This document shows, in pieces, positions 11,462 to 22,588 of a DNA stretch of 64,000 bases; within the stretch, counting starts at the first letter, position 1; each line of letters opens with the position of its first letter. This stretch comes from Verpa conica (lineage: Eukaryota; Ascomycota; Pezizomycetes; Pezizales; Morchellaceae). Both the position numbers and the translations under genes were made by a program. The notes beneath the pieces are model-generated. The model was not told the DNA's origin. It worked only from the letters and a program-made list of their open reading frames with translations, and ran no database searches. The stretch lies in assembly GCA_033030425.1 (NCBI GenBank), contig JAUFSD010000011.1:310001-374000 (forward strand), read 5' to 3'.

Positions 11462-13862
11462 TTCTTTTTTAATAACGTCCTTCTAACCAAGCTAGTGTAT
11501 AAAAAGCTACGAACACTACTCGTGTTCAAAGACGAAGACGAGGCGAGGGATGGATGGGGACGACGGGAGAGGAAGAGGAAATACCAACCCTTTTAAACAG
11601 TACCCGACAGATAACCATAACTAGTAGGTCTCAGAATTACGTATCTACACATTGGTGTGGGGGAAGGGATGCTGCAATCGCCAACAAGGACCTGCATGTA
11701 TCTGCACGGGGGATATTTCTTTTTCGGAAAGGACTCCCCGCAAGGCAGGCTGCGGGGGGGAAGGCTCTGCAGTACTGTTTTGATTATCGTTGGTCCGGGC
11801 TTATCGCCGAGACTTTCTCTAGAGTATTATTAGTTGCATTAGTACTAGCCGAGGTGGTAACCCTTACCCTGGTGACATCATCTGATTCATCTTCTCCCCT
11901 CACTATAAAGTACAGAGCACACTTACTATACTCTCTCCTCACTCTCTCCCTTGGGTGCTGTTGGGCGTTCTGTTCTCTCGAGCCAAAACCAGGTCAACAG
12001 GTGTGGATTGATGATGGTCAGGTCACGGACCTGAGGTCCAGTTAAATACAGCGTTGAAGCCACCTTGTTCCTATCTGAGGTTGCTAGCGCCACAATTCGC
12101 GTGCTAACACGTGAGCTGGGGATATGGCGAATTTCACCCTAAATCGACGAGACGGGGTATAGCTGATAAGGGAAGGTGATTTCGTTATCTAGTAGTTAGG
12201 TGATTTTTTCTTCGAATCGAAAGGTCCGCGGCGGGGGAGGGTGATCTTCGAGCTAATTGGGGCTTATAATCGCTGCTCTCTCTCTACACGCAACGGGTAG
12301 GCGCGTTCAGATTACTAGTAATAATAACATATACGCCATTCGCCCCGGCTTAGTTCTACTCTGCTATTACTACAGGGGAGGGTTTAGTTGAGGCGCAGTA
12401 TAAGATTAGAGGTACCTACCGCTGCTTTGTTAACGCGTGATGATCAAGTCGCACATGGTAATACACCGACGTTTGTGGGTGTACAAAGTTAACCTATTCT
12501 CGTGGCTGCTCCTGTCGGGTGTTGTGACTCGTAACGGGTGGTAAGAGTCTTGTAAGGCGTTGCGCGGGTATAGTAGAAGGGGCTGCGCTAGATGGTGTTA
12601 CAACGCTGGTGTTACAATACGCATGCTGGGGTTTAGGTTCGTCTTTGTTTTTTCGGTGTCGCGTTCTTGATGGGTACATTTCTCGTTTGGGCAATATTGC
12701 ACGAGGCGCGTTGAGGTCCTGCCTCGTCATACTTCGGAGTGATGGGGTACATACACCTTGGGGGGGTTTAATATTATTAGTGGTAGGCTGGGTACTGTGG
12801 CTCGCTTCTGTTCGTATACTAGAAGCTGGGTGTAACCGATGATGATGCATTGTCTAAGAGGTTACAGGTAATCTAGCTATCTATCTATCAACTAGCGCCT
12901 ATCGCATAGCGTGCTCCACAGTACCTAACTAGGCCTGGTGGGGGGTGGGCATATGGCTATGATGACTTCGAGTCCGGTGGTAATGTATGTGCTATCGTTG
13001 TCCTACTTACATAAGTATCTTGAGTAGATCTTTCACGGGGCTAGCTATCGGTATCGATATCCTACGCGCTAGTCATTACTTACTTAGAGTGAATATTATT
13101 TACACAGCCTAGCAGAGCGCCAGGTACACCGTACAAATGGTACCAACGCGTGGCAACGATCAACATAGGCTGATACTCATAAGAGACAAAACGTGCCTTG
13201 AAGGGCTGCATCTCGGTCTCCCAAAGTGAGATTGCAAGAGATGTACTTTCAAGTAACACTTTTCTGCAGGCAGGTTCTGAATGACATAACTCTACATACA
13301 GCGGTATTTTATCATTTGCTAGTAGTTGAAAATCCTCACTGTCAACATTGGCAGATAAGGGCCATTGAAAACTGGGCTACAACAAAGCCAACGTATGTTT
13401 CCTTGGTAGCGAGCCTAGTAGCGTATGACCTAAAGTTAACCTTACAAGGCTAAGAGAATCATCCATTGAGACTCCTAGGATGTTCTTTGGACATCTCTAT
13501 CCCACCAATACCACACATTGATTTACCACAAAAATAGCAAAATCTCTGTAGGATCGGATGTTGATTGGATCCGTGTAGGGTACTGTGGTCCGCGAGGCAG
13601 AGGCCCTATGAACACAGCACCTGGATGTATTTGCGGCTTCTCAATGCATGGAATTTATATTTAGGAATATACTATATAAATACCAGCACATGAGGGATTT
13701 AGAACTACATGTATTCCATAGCGATTATTGGGCATCATTGTACTCTCTGATATCATTAGCTGTCAAAGACGCTATAACATACACAATTCGTAAAGCTCTC
13801 TTCGAGACCTTGCGTTCTTTTGTACACTTTTTACTTTAAAGTTACGTAACTACTATTATACA
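11462..13862. other. Gene-free region upstream of GGT
   Basis: About 2.4 kb between the GGT start and the first relic. It includes the GGT promoter. One true-ATG open frame on the minus strand (12850-12494, 118 aa, Pro/Ser/Thr/Arg-rich) and a plus frame at 11554-12045 show no family motif and are not called. Short CTAT repeats occur near 12871-12888. Confidence 0.5.
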
Positions 13863-13879
13863 TTGAGGGAACCCTCTGT

Positions 13880-14156
13880 CTCAGGCAGGACAAGGCAGAC
13901 CTCCACGAGTACAAGGCACTCGAGAAGACATACCGAGCTTGCCTACTACAGGTAGAGCCAATCGAACAACTCACTCCCATGTACTCTTCGGATAACCGAA
14001 CGGTATTTCTTTTCTAGGTCGGCATTCGTCTCGGACCTCACCGATCCGCGAACTCGAAGCCCCCTCGGCATGGTGTCTGATCGGGCAGCGCCGCCAAGAC
14101 CAGCCAAGACAGCTTTATCTCTGGCCAGTAGTATGTGCGGGTGCAGATGCGGCTAG
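13880..14156 (+). pseudogene. Possible coding relic (unidentified)
   Basis: Two adjacent stretches read like protein in an otherwise AT-rich gap: LRQDKADLHEYKALEKTYRA (from about 13882), and, after an in-frame stop and a frame change, SDLTDPRTRSPLGMV (from about 14030). Base composition is more GC-rich and codon-like than the flanks. No start codon, plausible intron or family could be assigned. It may be a decayed gene, a gene fragment or chance. Confidence 0.3.
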
Positions 14157-15269
14157 AGGAGCAGTCAGCCTTTCCATCCCGGTAGCAGGTTCATCTGCCG
14201 TAAGATACGTGCAGCGGTTATTGGCTTTGTCCTCTGGTGTTGTATGGTGGAGCACAGCTATGGGACTAACCTACATGAGAAGAACGTAAGCCCTAGCCCT
14301 ATAAACTCACAACGTTCTGGGAAATATCTCGGGTTTCCTCAACTTTATGAGATTGGTTTGTATGGGGATTCGGTTTGGGTTAAAAATCATCATAGGGCGA
14401 TATAAATCGGTGTCTGCTTGGATTACCAAGTATCAGAGTGGCGAGTAAGACGCGGCTGCAGGGAAATCTCCTATGAGGGGGGCTTCTAGAGTTAACTATG
14501 GGGTCAAAGAACATACACAGTAGCCCGATACTTACACTTACAAGTGGAAGATACTTACAGGCAGCAACAGAAGACAGGGTGATCTTCTTAGAGCTTCTCA
14601 AGGCCTTAGTAGGGTAGTAATTGTATGTATACGTATTATTAGTTTCTTTCCATTTCTTTCCACCATTCTTTTCTCCTACATAGAATGGCGACAATGACCT
14701 TACCAAAGACTTTCGCAGCCCCCCATAACATACGAGTATATTACTACTAGGGGTGCAGGGTATCGCCAGTCTCATACGATTCTGCAGTAGTGAGAAGGCA
14801 AGTGCCTTTCGTGTGTGTTAGCTATACATACTTACGTCTCTAAAAATCCCCAACAGTCAATTCTTTTAACTCATCTGTTCTTTGCCCACAAGAACTGCTT
14901 TATCTTATCTTTTTCCTGCCCACCTTTGGTGCAGACATTTCTCTACCTCTCACCTTATCCTCGCACTTATTCGTCATACTCTTCTGCTAGATGCCCTCGC
15001 ACCCTTGTTTTCCCCGTAATTTTCTCCCTCCCTAGTACTATCTTATGCTACACCATCAGATACTGATTAAAATTAGGTGATATATCGTTTTTATACGGTA
15101 AGCACGGAGCATGGGGGGTGGGGTAAAATCGGCAGAGAACCGGTTTGGAGCCGGCAAAGAAATTCCAAGGGGAATCTCATAGGGGTTTGGACCAAGAGTA
15201 ATAGTATTGGGGCCCTTGGTGGGTACTTTTCCGTTAACTTGGCGGGGGACCTCGTTTATCATAAATACA
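14157..15269. other. Gene-free region with a 131-aa ORF of doubtful status
   Basis: A minus-strand ATG frame spans 14775-14380 (131 aa, mixed composition, no family motif). A second hydrophobic plus frame lies at 14815-15066 and is CT-rich. Neither has convincing splice context or domain support, so no gene is called. Confidence 0.4.
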
Positions 15270-15755
15270 CCCATTCTCCCACCTATCCTTCTCTTCCTCT
15301 CTCTCTCCTCTTAATCCCATCACCCATCTTTCCCACCTTCTTCGCGACTTTCTATTCCATCACCCATCACCATTTCTTCTCCCTCTTGCCTCTTTTCTGT
15401 TTCCTTCCTTCCTACCGCTGGATACCTTCCTGCTCCTTCTTGTTTCGTTCGTCCCTATTGACGTAGTAAGTTATATTAAGTCTTTCCCTTGTCTCTTTCT
15501 TCCTGTTTTATCATCTTTCCATCCCCCTCTCCTCGGTTTTCTCATTTGTTTCGTTCTCATCCTACTTTCCTTCTTCATTGAACTCTGCTAACTATCCATT
15601 CGATCGAAAGATCTGTTAATTTACAGCCTCTACATTGCGAACCACTGCTGTGTCTCTAGACCAGCATCGTTCGTGCAGCAACACAATACAGTCACTGTGC
15701 TAACAAGAGTTTACAACTCTTAGGAAACACAAACTAACGTCTCTTTTTCCTCCAG
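15270..15755 (+). promoter_or_regulatory. Orphan CT-rich tract with intron-like signals (candidate non-coding transcript start)
   Basis: From about 15272 to 15600 the plus strand is strongly pyrimidine-rich, the base pattern found just upstream of transcription starts in filamentous fungi. A GTAAGT donor-like site lies at 15466. A CTAAC branch-like site, a pyrimidine run and CAG end at 15755, outlining a 290-nt intron. No coding frame follows. The nearest gene, the MT-A70 gene at 18076, has its own CT-rich tract and TATA-like sequence. A spliced non-coding RNA or a very long 5' leader is possible; both are inference. Confidence 0.3.
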
Positions 15756-16959
15756 TAAATAAAACGCCTTGCAGCCTCTTTACGAGGTTGGACGCTGGCG
15801 GCAGTGACGAAGGTTGGTTGGTGTGGTAATTAGTTCTCTTTTGGATGATAAGTCCTGTTGATGCCCCTGCAACTTGATGAAGCCCTGTATGATTGATCTT
15901 TTGCTGCTCACGCTGCCGGAGTTGCTGTTTGTTGGTTACGTTGGGTTGGCATAACGGGATTCTGGGGAAACCAAAGGAGGGCTTAAGCTGCAGTTTTTGT
16001 CACATTGGGGATGTAGTGTTCAAATGACGGTTTAAACTTTGAGTCTTGCGCGAGCGTTTGTTACCCGAGGGGATATATGGTATGTTCTTCTTTCTCTTCT
16101 TCCTTTCTCTCTCTCTCTTGGTAGCACCGTGACTGGTTGTGTTCTGCTGCACAACGATTGGAAGGTAAGTGGTCCAGTAATTCCTTGTTTTTTTTTTGTT
16201 TTCGGTAGAAAATTTAGTTTATCAATATAATTATATTTTGTAAAAAGTTCTTCTTGCCTCTATCGTGTTCTGTGATTAAATTGTGAAATATTCTCTCCGT
16301 CTTCATTATGTTCGTCTATTTGTATCAAAAGTGCTTATAAAACGTTTGAGAAGATATTGTTCGGTGAATATACCGGTAAACACATAAACTTTACTCCTAA
16401 GCCAGGTTGCTGCTGAGTGACGTGATTACGGTGGAATTTTTGTATTCTCCTTACACTATTTACGTTGTTTCTCCCCCGGCTTCTTACGACCCCGTAACAC
16501 CGCGTGTAAACATTATATCTACATAAGTGTAATACCTATCAAATATAAGAGAAGCTCTAATTATATTCGATCCTTACTCTTCTAGTCCGAGGTATCATAG
16601 AAAAGGATATCCAATTTCTCAAGGAGGACTACTGAGCGTCGGTATTTTCCCACATCTATCTGCTCGTTGTTAGCTATGGTGTTTTTTTTCCTTACGTTCT
16701 TAATTCACCCAAGTTTGGCTCATAACCAGGGGTCTCTAGGGATTGGGTACGTTGAATAAGTATGCGTGCTATCAGCTACTTGGAAGGATTGACCCAAAAA
16801 AACAGATTAACTAGTTAACTACATAAAGGATTATACACAGTACTTTACAGTCAATAGCACAAAATTGTTTAAACGTTTGCCGCTATTCTACATGCCCTAG
16901 CCAAACCATCCGGAGTTTTACTATTTTCTAGAATAACTACACGTAAGAGTGTTAATTTG
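15756..16959. other. Gene-free AT-rich region
   Basis: No open frame with family character. The sequence becomes more AT-rich toward 16900, just before the Mutator-like element. A short TTG-start frame at 16039-16230 is hydrophobic and T-rich and is judged to be chance. Confidence 0.5.
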
Positions 16960-17445
16960 GTCTATAGGTAGTCTCGTGCCCATCCCCTACGGCGCAGCTT
17001 GCTGCGTCACCGTAGGGTCTGGAGCAGTAAAGTCCCGAAATCTTTCGGAGCTACCCCCGAAAACCTCCGCGAAGCTCGGGGGCTTTCAGAGGCTCGGGGC
17101 CTTTTATAGCCTCCGAAGGTACTTAGGATTGTGTGGAGCTGCCATACATTCCTAAGTACCAGGTAACACTCCGAGAACCTCCGAAAGACCCCGGCCTGTC
17201 GGGGTTTTTCAGCTAGTTCGGGGGCTCTTCTAGATGGCTCGAAGCTTTTATAGGTACTTAGGTTTACGTGCTGGCTCCATACAAACCTAAGTACCAATTA
17301 TACCCCGAGAGCCCCCGAGAGCCCCCGAGCCAAAATATGTCCGAAATGCGAACTGGGCAAGTTCGGAGAGGTTAGCACACCAGACCCTACGGTAGCTGCG
17401 CAGCAAAAGCAACCATTGGGGCTGGGAACGAGACTAGTCTATAGG
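16960..17445. mobile_element. Non-autonomous Mutator-like element (MITE) with 9-bp target-site duplication
   Basis: The element proper is 16969-17436 (468 bp). It starts TAGTCTCGT and ends ACGAGACTA, and is flanked on both sides by the same 9 bases GTCTATAGG (16960-16968 and 17437-17445). The inverted repeats extend about 65-70 bp with mismatches and gaps. Both ends share CCCA.CCCC, then GCTGCG, then ACCGTAGGGTCTGG. A 9-bp duplication and long inverted termini are typical of Mutator-like transposons. There is no transposase ORF. The interior is GC-rich compared with its flanks and holds two related halves. Each half ends in a 43-nt hairpin bounded by GGTACTTAGG and its complement (about 17115-17159 and 17253-17296). 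It lies in the 5' gap of the MT-A70 gene. Confidence 0.88.
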
Positions 17446-17980
17446 ATCCGATCAAAAGAATGAATTTCACACCGTTTTTACCCCCTATGACCTGACTTTT
17501 TAAGCGCTATTTCATACTAATATTACCTTATTGATAACAGACAAAGTGGTAAATATTAGTTAGCGTCAAATAGCGAGTGAGAATATATGATTATTAAATA
17601 TTTCTGTTATATACATTGCGATAGGAGGATGTTACATCAAGAAAATTCTAGAAACTTTATTCCAGAGCATAGATTTTTAATTCTATCACCGCAATGGCAA
17701 AAGAAAGGTACCCTTACCTTTAAGCAATTAATAAACATCGCCTAGATCAATGAGATGATGCTTCCCTTTTACTCCACGGGATATAAAATCAACTATTATT
17801 ATCTCTGAGGTATACAATGACTTCCTAGATAGCGAACTCCACTTGTGTTGGCAGTCAGTAAATAGGGCTAGACTCCGATACGGAAGATTTTAGTATTAGA
17901 GCCCCCTAAAGTCGAAAAAATATCTTTGACCCCGCTATTTCTGATCTAGAACACACTTGAAATAGAATGAAAGAGACAAC
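17446..17980. other. AT-rich 5' gap of the MT-A70 gene
   Basis: About 0.5 kb between the Mutator-like element and the promoter of the downstream gene. It is AT-rich with no open frame of note. Confidence 0.5.
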
Positions 17981-18053
17981 AGTTTATAAACCCTTCTCTC
18001 CCCTTCTACATACTTCATCCCTTTCTCATATCATCACCGCTCACTCCTCCTAA
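17981..18053 (+). promoter_or_regulatory. TATA-like sequence and CT-rich tract upstream of the MT-A70 gene
   Basis: AGTTTATAAA at 17981-17990 is followed by an almost pure pyrimidine stretch to about 18053, ending 22 nt before the ATG. This order (TATA-like, CT-rich tract, start) is the common promoter layout in filamentous ascomycetes. The transcription start itself is not visible. Confidence 0.5.
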
Positions 18054-18075
18054 AGCTCAGAAGAAGCTATTAAAG

Positions 18076-21058
18076 ATGGCCTCACGATCTCCTAAAGATG
18101 TTTCCCAAGATGAGCTTTCACTTCCGGAAATCACTGTCACTGCTGCAAGTATAAATCAATTATTACCTTCCGCCCCGCAACTTCAATCACCTTTACCCTC
18201 GCCTCTACGACGCCCCAGTCTCATAGACTTTACTAGCCACCTTACTACACAGCATGCATCACCAGTACTACCTCAGGCTCACAAGAACAACCTTAAAAAC
18301 CAGAATGTGACTCTAAATTTGTGGTCGCCGGCAAATGCAATTTGCCATCCAACGGAGCCATCGCAAGGCTACGGGCGTTTACGCCACCTGGATAGAATGA
18401 AACGCGAGCAATATATGCTTAATGCTCACGAACCCCTAGTTGTGAAGTGGGATATGGTAGACCTTACTTCGATCGTTGATGTTCTAGAAGCATGCGGCAA
18501 CGGTCCCCCGAGATCCCGCAATAATACCCGTGTGAATGGACAAGACAGGAGCAGTGCACCAGTAGCTGTTCCTGCTGGCGGCAATCCTAGCACAAATAAC
18601 CGTCATGGAACCCAGCAAGAACAGCAACAGTCTAGATTTGATCCACGAGCACCGCATTTTGATGTGATATTACTCGACCTCACTAATGCACCTGAAGACC
18701 TCTATCAGAGCACTGAAGAGGGTGTCGAGGAAGATACAGTTACTCCGGATTCTAGCCCTGAGCCGAATTTAAAATCTAAAAAGGGTCGACTAAATAGTTT
18801 CCTAGGGTTTAAAGACCACCGTAATCCCTCGGTAGGCGAATTTCTCCACGCCACAGTCAAGAAGGTATCAAATACTAGTAAAGTCAGAAAAGACATAAAT
18901 GAGCTGCCGATGGAGAGTCTGGCAGGACGTCCTGGTTGGCTGTTCTTGTGGGTCGGGACTACTGAAAATATGGTTGAAGGCAGACGCATTTTGGGAAGAT
19001 TCGGCTTTAGAAAGGTTGAATGCATTGGGTGGATGAAAACTACCAATGGAGGTTGGAAGAATATTGGGGAGCCCCTCCCGTATGATGATTCACAGCACTC
19101 GACTAAACCTACTGGGATGGGTGTTCTCCGTAGGGGGGTCGAGTGGTGTTTAGTGGGTGTTAAGGGCACAGCAAAAAGGTTAGTTTCTCACTTCATACAT
19201 ATTTTATATACTACTTATTCCTATTTACTAACTTTAGCCCTAAAATCCCTAGGACCTATGATTCACATCTAATCCATTGCAATGTCAATACAGATGTGAT
19301 TATTTGTGACGGCTCGGAAACACCAAAATCATCTCTCCTCTCAAAGATCATCGAGAACTTCTCTCAGGGCCAACGTCGTCTCCACATATTTGCTAACCCA
19401 GGTGATGAGCGCCCCGGATGGGTATGTGTCGGTAAAGACTTTGAGGAAACGAATTTTGATTGCAAGAAGTACATGAAGTTCTGGGAAGACAAAGGGAAAC
19501 ATGGATGGCTGATGCCATTTGATCCAGGTATTTATTCCATGGTTTTTCTTACTGAGTTCATCGATCATCGATACACTTAAAATTTACTAACACATCAACA
19601 GAGATCGAGTATTTTCGGCCGAAAACTCCCCCGCTTCAAGTCCGCAAGCGTGAACGCGCTGGGTTAAAAAAGGGAGGTAACCATGGGAACAGATGGGAGG
19701 ATGATTTGCCAAAGTTTCCTCATCTGGGTCAGAGAAAACGTCCAATTATTCGCCATATCTTTCCAGAAGATCCAAAATACACGAAAAAGGCTACTACTAT
19801 CACCAATGAGCAACGCCCGCTAATCCCAGCATATATTAACGGTCCCAAGCCTACTATGGGATCGCGTGTCACACAATTATCTGGCAATACTCCAGGAGTT
19901 CGATCCAATAATCAAAATTCCCAGAATCCTCATAACCAACCCCGGGACTTTCAATACCGGAGAGCATCGGAACCTTTATTAAAAGCGTCAGGATTGGCAA
20001 AAGAATTTCAGCCATCTCCTACTGCAAAGCATTTTCACCCAAAGAATCTCACACAAGATCCTGAGCCTATCCGGAGGCCTAAATCTGTTGACATCCAGCC
20101 GCAAAGCTCTTATGTTTCCGGGACGCCTATGAGAAATTCCTATGAACACCCCTATCCACCTAACGGACAACCCCAAGAGATTCTACCTGAGGATACATCT
20201 ACCCCATCGGTCAACAGCACTTCACCGCCCGAGGTGATTTACCAGCAGTACCCCCAACAGTATCAGTACCCTAAAGCCCCGTCTAGCTACCCAAACACCA
20301 ACCCTTCTTCATTGAGCAGCCAGTTTGGAGCCTTGAGCATGTACAGTGATTCACGCCAGTCAGAGTCTCCCCCACCATACAACTCCCCATCAGACTACAA
20401 CCCAAGAAACTTTTCCCCGGTGAATTTCCCGCTAGGAGGGCCTGGAAGAATCAGGACTGCCAATGCGGCTAGACTTGCGGATTTTCCTCCCGTCTTCAGG
20501 ACAGAGTATCGCCAGTCTCAGCGTCAGCCAGCATTACTTAGTGGGTACTACGGGAACTTGAACTCGGAAGCAGTCACAAACTCAGAATATAATACGCCAC
20601 AGCGACCATTTGACAAGCCTGGCGGTTACGGATCCCTAAGTAATGTTAAACCCGGCAGCAAAAGTATCCCTAGCGGTGGTACTCCAGAACAGTATCATAC
20701 ACCATATTACCAACAGTTTACCGCACATAGCGCTCCTTTTGAGAATCAGCTAAACCAGAGACCGCCACACCAGTGTTTACAGGATGTTCAATGTGGTGGT
20801 TATCAAAGCGAATATAGACAGCCGCACCAGTACCAGCAACTACAGCAAATGCCAAATACACTATATCCAGGACAAGAGCCCTTCCATCAACAGATCTTAC
20901 AAAACCAACAGCCACAGTTCGACCAATATGCCGCTTACGGGTTCCAAAACCAACAACCACAAAACACTATGCAGAATCCGTGGCTTCCTGAGTATCAAGT
21001 CGATTATGAGTCCCAGAGAATTATGGCTGGTACTCAAGGTCCAGTGACCTTTCTGTAA
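18076..21058 (+). CDS. MT-A70 family protein, Kar4/METTL14-like, with long Gln/Pro/Tyr-rich tail
   Basis: Three exons: 18076-19178, 19253-19527 and 19602-21058; 944 aa. Introns are 74 nt. The chosen acceptors restore KRTYDSHLIHCNVNTDV and PEIEYFRPKTPPL, both METTL14-like. METTL14/Kar4 proteins partner the m6A mRNA methyltransferase (METTL3/Ime4); Kar4 also acts in mating and meiosis gene control in yeast. The MT-A70 fold spans about residues 100-475: FDVILLDL (194-201), GRPGWLFLWVG, GRFGFRKVECIGWMKT, GVEWCLVGVKGTAKR, QGQRRLHIFA and RPGWVCVG. Where a catalytic MT-A70 enzyme has DPPW, this protein reads DLTNAPED, so it is probably a non-catalytic partner. An insert rich in Asn, Gln and Ser interrupts the domain before this motif. 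Residues about 490-944 are disordered and rich in Gln, Pro, Asn and Tyr. The gene is convergent with Eaf1. Confidence 0.88.
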
Positions 21059-22588
21059 CTACGGTCTCTAGTGGCAGCAGCGACTTATTATTTTGGGATA
21101 TTTCGTTAATATATGTTATAATGACGAACGTTTGGATAGATAGGAACACTTGAGGGATTCGTTGGAGGATACCACAAGATCTTCTACAGATCACTGTCAC
21201 GTATTGACAAACTTTCTATTAGAAAGCTATATTATTTCCCTTTCATGTAACACACACACGTATTCAGTTTATTGCACATCTACTGTTGACTATAGCCTTT
21301 GAGGATTGTTGGCTCTGTGTGTAATGATAGAATTTTATATGGTTGGGTTAATAAATAAATAAAATTATATTAAAACCACCTGCGTTAACCATAAGACCCC
21401 TAGCTCCATAGAAGATTCGCGTTAGACCAAAGATATTATACAGCCTTCTCCCTTAATAGCGAGGCTTTTAGAGAGCAGTAATTAAAAGGAATTTCTGTAA
21501 AGAACTATCCCGTAAATAGTACAACCTGAGACCCTTGAGACCTATAATTAGACACTTCTATTCCCTTGCTTTTACCTCAGCGTAGAGAATATAGATAATC
21601 AAAATAGAATCCTATACAAGCAAATCTGTGGCCGCAACTGATAGGGAAAACAATCTACCAATAGTACTTAGTCGAGTGACCCACTATGTATCACTCGGAC
21701 GATAGCTAGGCTACTTATATCTTGAACATTCAGAGAAAACGGAAATCCAACCCAACTCATCGCTAAAAAAAAGAAAGCAGAGAATATCTTCAGTGTACTA
21801 TTCATTAGTTCCCAAATCCTACCGAACCTACATATTATCCCAGATTCAAAATATCACGATAAGAGAACCAGACACAAGGTTTAGGTTGTAATTTTAATAA
21901 AGCACAACCTAAATACAACCTAAATTCCCACAAAGTGCAAGGCAAGTAGATCGAGACCCTATCGGCTAACCTACCAGCACGTGGATCCAGATACCCCAAA
22001 AGCAGAAAAAATTCCCTTTAACTCTTCTTTCCCACAAAAACCAAATGAGGAAAGGAAAAACAAAACTAGAAGCCGTATCATATCACCCTCAAAGCAAAAA
22101 AAAAAAAGGAAATGGAAAAGGAAAACAAAGAAAATAAAAGCCAAACTACCCAACGTTAACCTACTTACAACTTTTTCTTACCAACCGAGTTCATAGACAG
22201 GTAAACCCAACGTAAAGGGTCAGTCCACTCGACGCGGATAGGAAGAAAAGAATGAATAGTGAAGAAAACGGCGCCGAGAAGAGAACGAGAAGACTCCCTG
22301 CCTGGAAACGGTGTGGATACAAACAGGGAGTAATAATAAACACAGTAGTAAAGAGTTTAGTAGTGAGCATAAAAGAATAATTTCCGAGGAAAAATAAAAA
22401 AATGTAGTTGTAGAAGAGAAAAAAAGACCCAGACCAAAAAACAGAAACAGAAACAATAACCACCCAAGCAGCCACGACCCGGAGGAAAATGAAACAAAAA
22501 GACAGAAGATCCCACAAAGACTACAAGAAAGTAATACCAACCCTCTGGAACGACCCGAACAAAAAAAGAAAGAAAAAACTCCGCTTCT
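21059..22588. other. Convergent 3' intergenic region with a small hairpin repeat
   Basis: About 1.5 kb of AT-rich DNA between two stop codons. TTTAGGTTGT (21880-21889) pairs with ACAACCTAAA (21904-21913), and the same 10-mer recurs at 21915-21924. The part near Eaf1 (22000-22580) is A-rich on the plus strand and probably belongs to the 3' UTR of Eaf1. No gene is supported. Confidence 0.5.

Noticed and set aside
11554..12045. 163-aa plus-strand frame upstream of GGT
   Set aside because: No motif and no coding-like codon pattern; lies in the GGT promoter.
12494..12850. 118-aa minus-strand ATG frame
   Set aside because: Pro/Ser/Thr/Arg-rich with no family, splice context or promoter-like sequence; kept only as a note in the intergenic entry.
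16231..18000. Repeat-induced point mutation (RIP) in the desert
   Set aside because: The region is AT-rich but the Mutator-like element keeps high GC and well-matched arms, so RIP cannot be claimed without dinucleotide counts over repeated copies.
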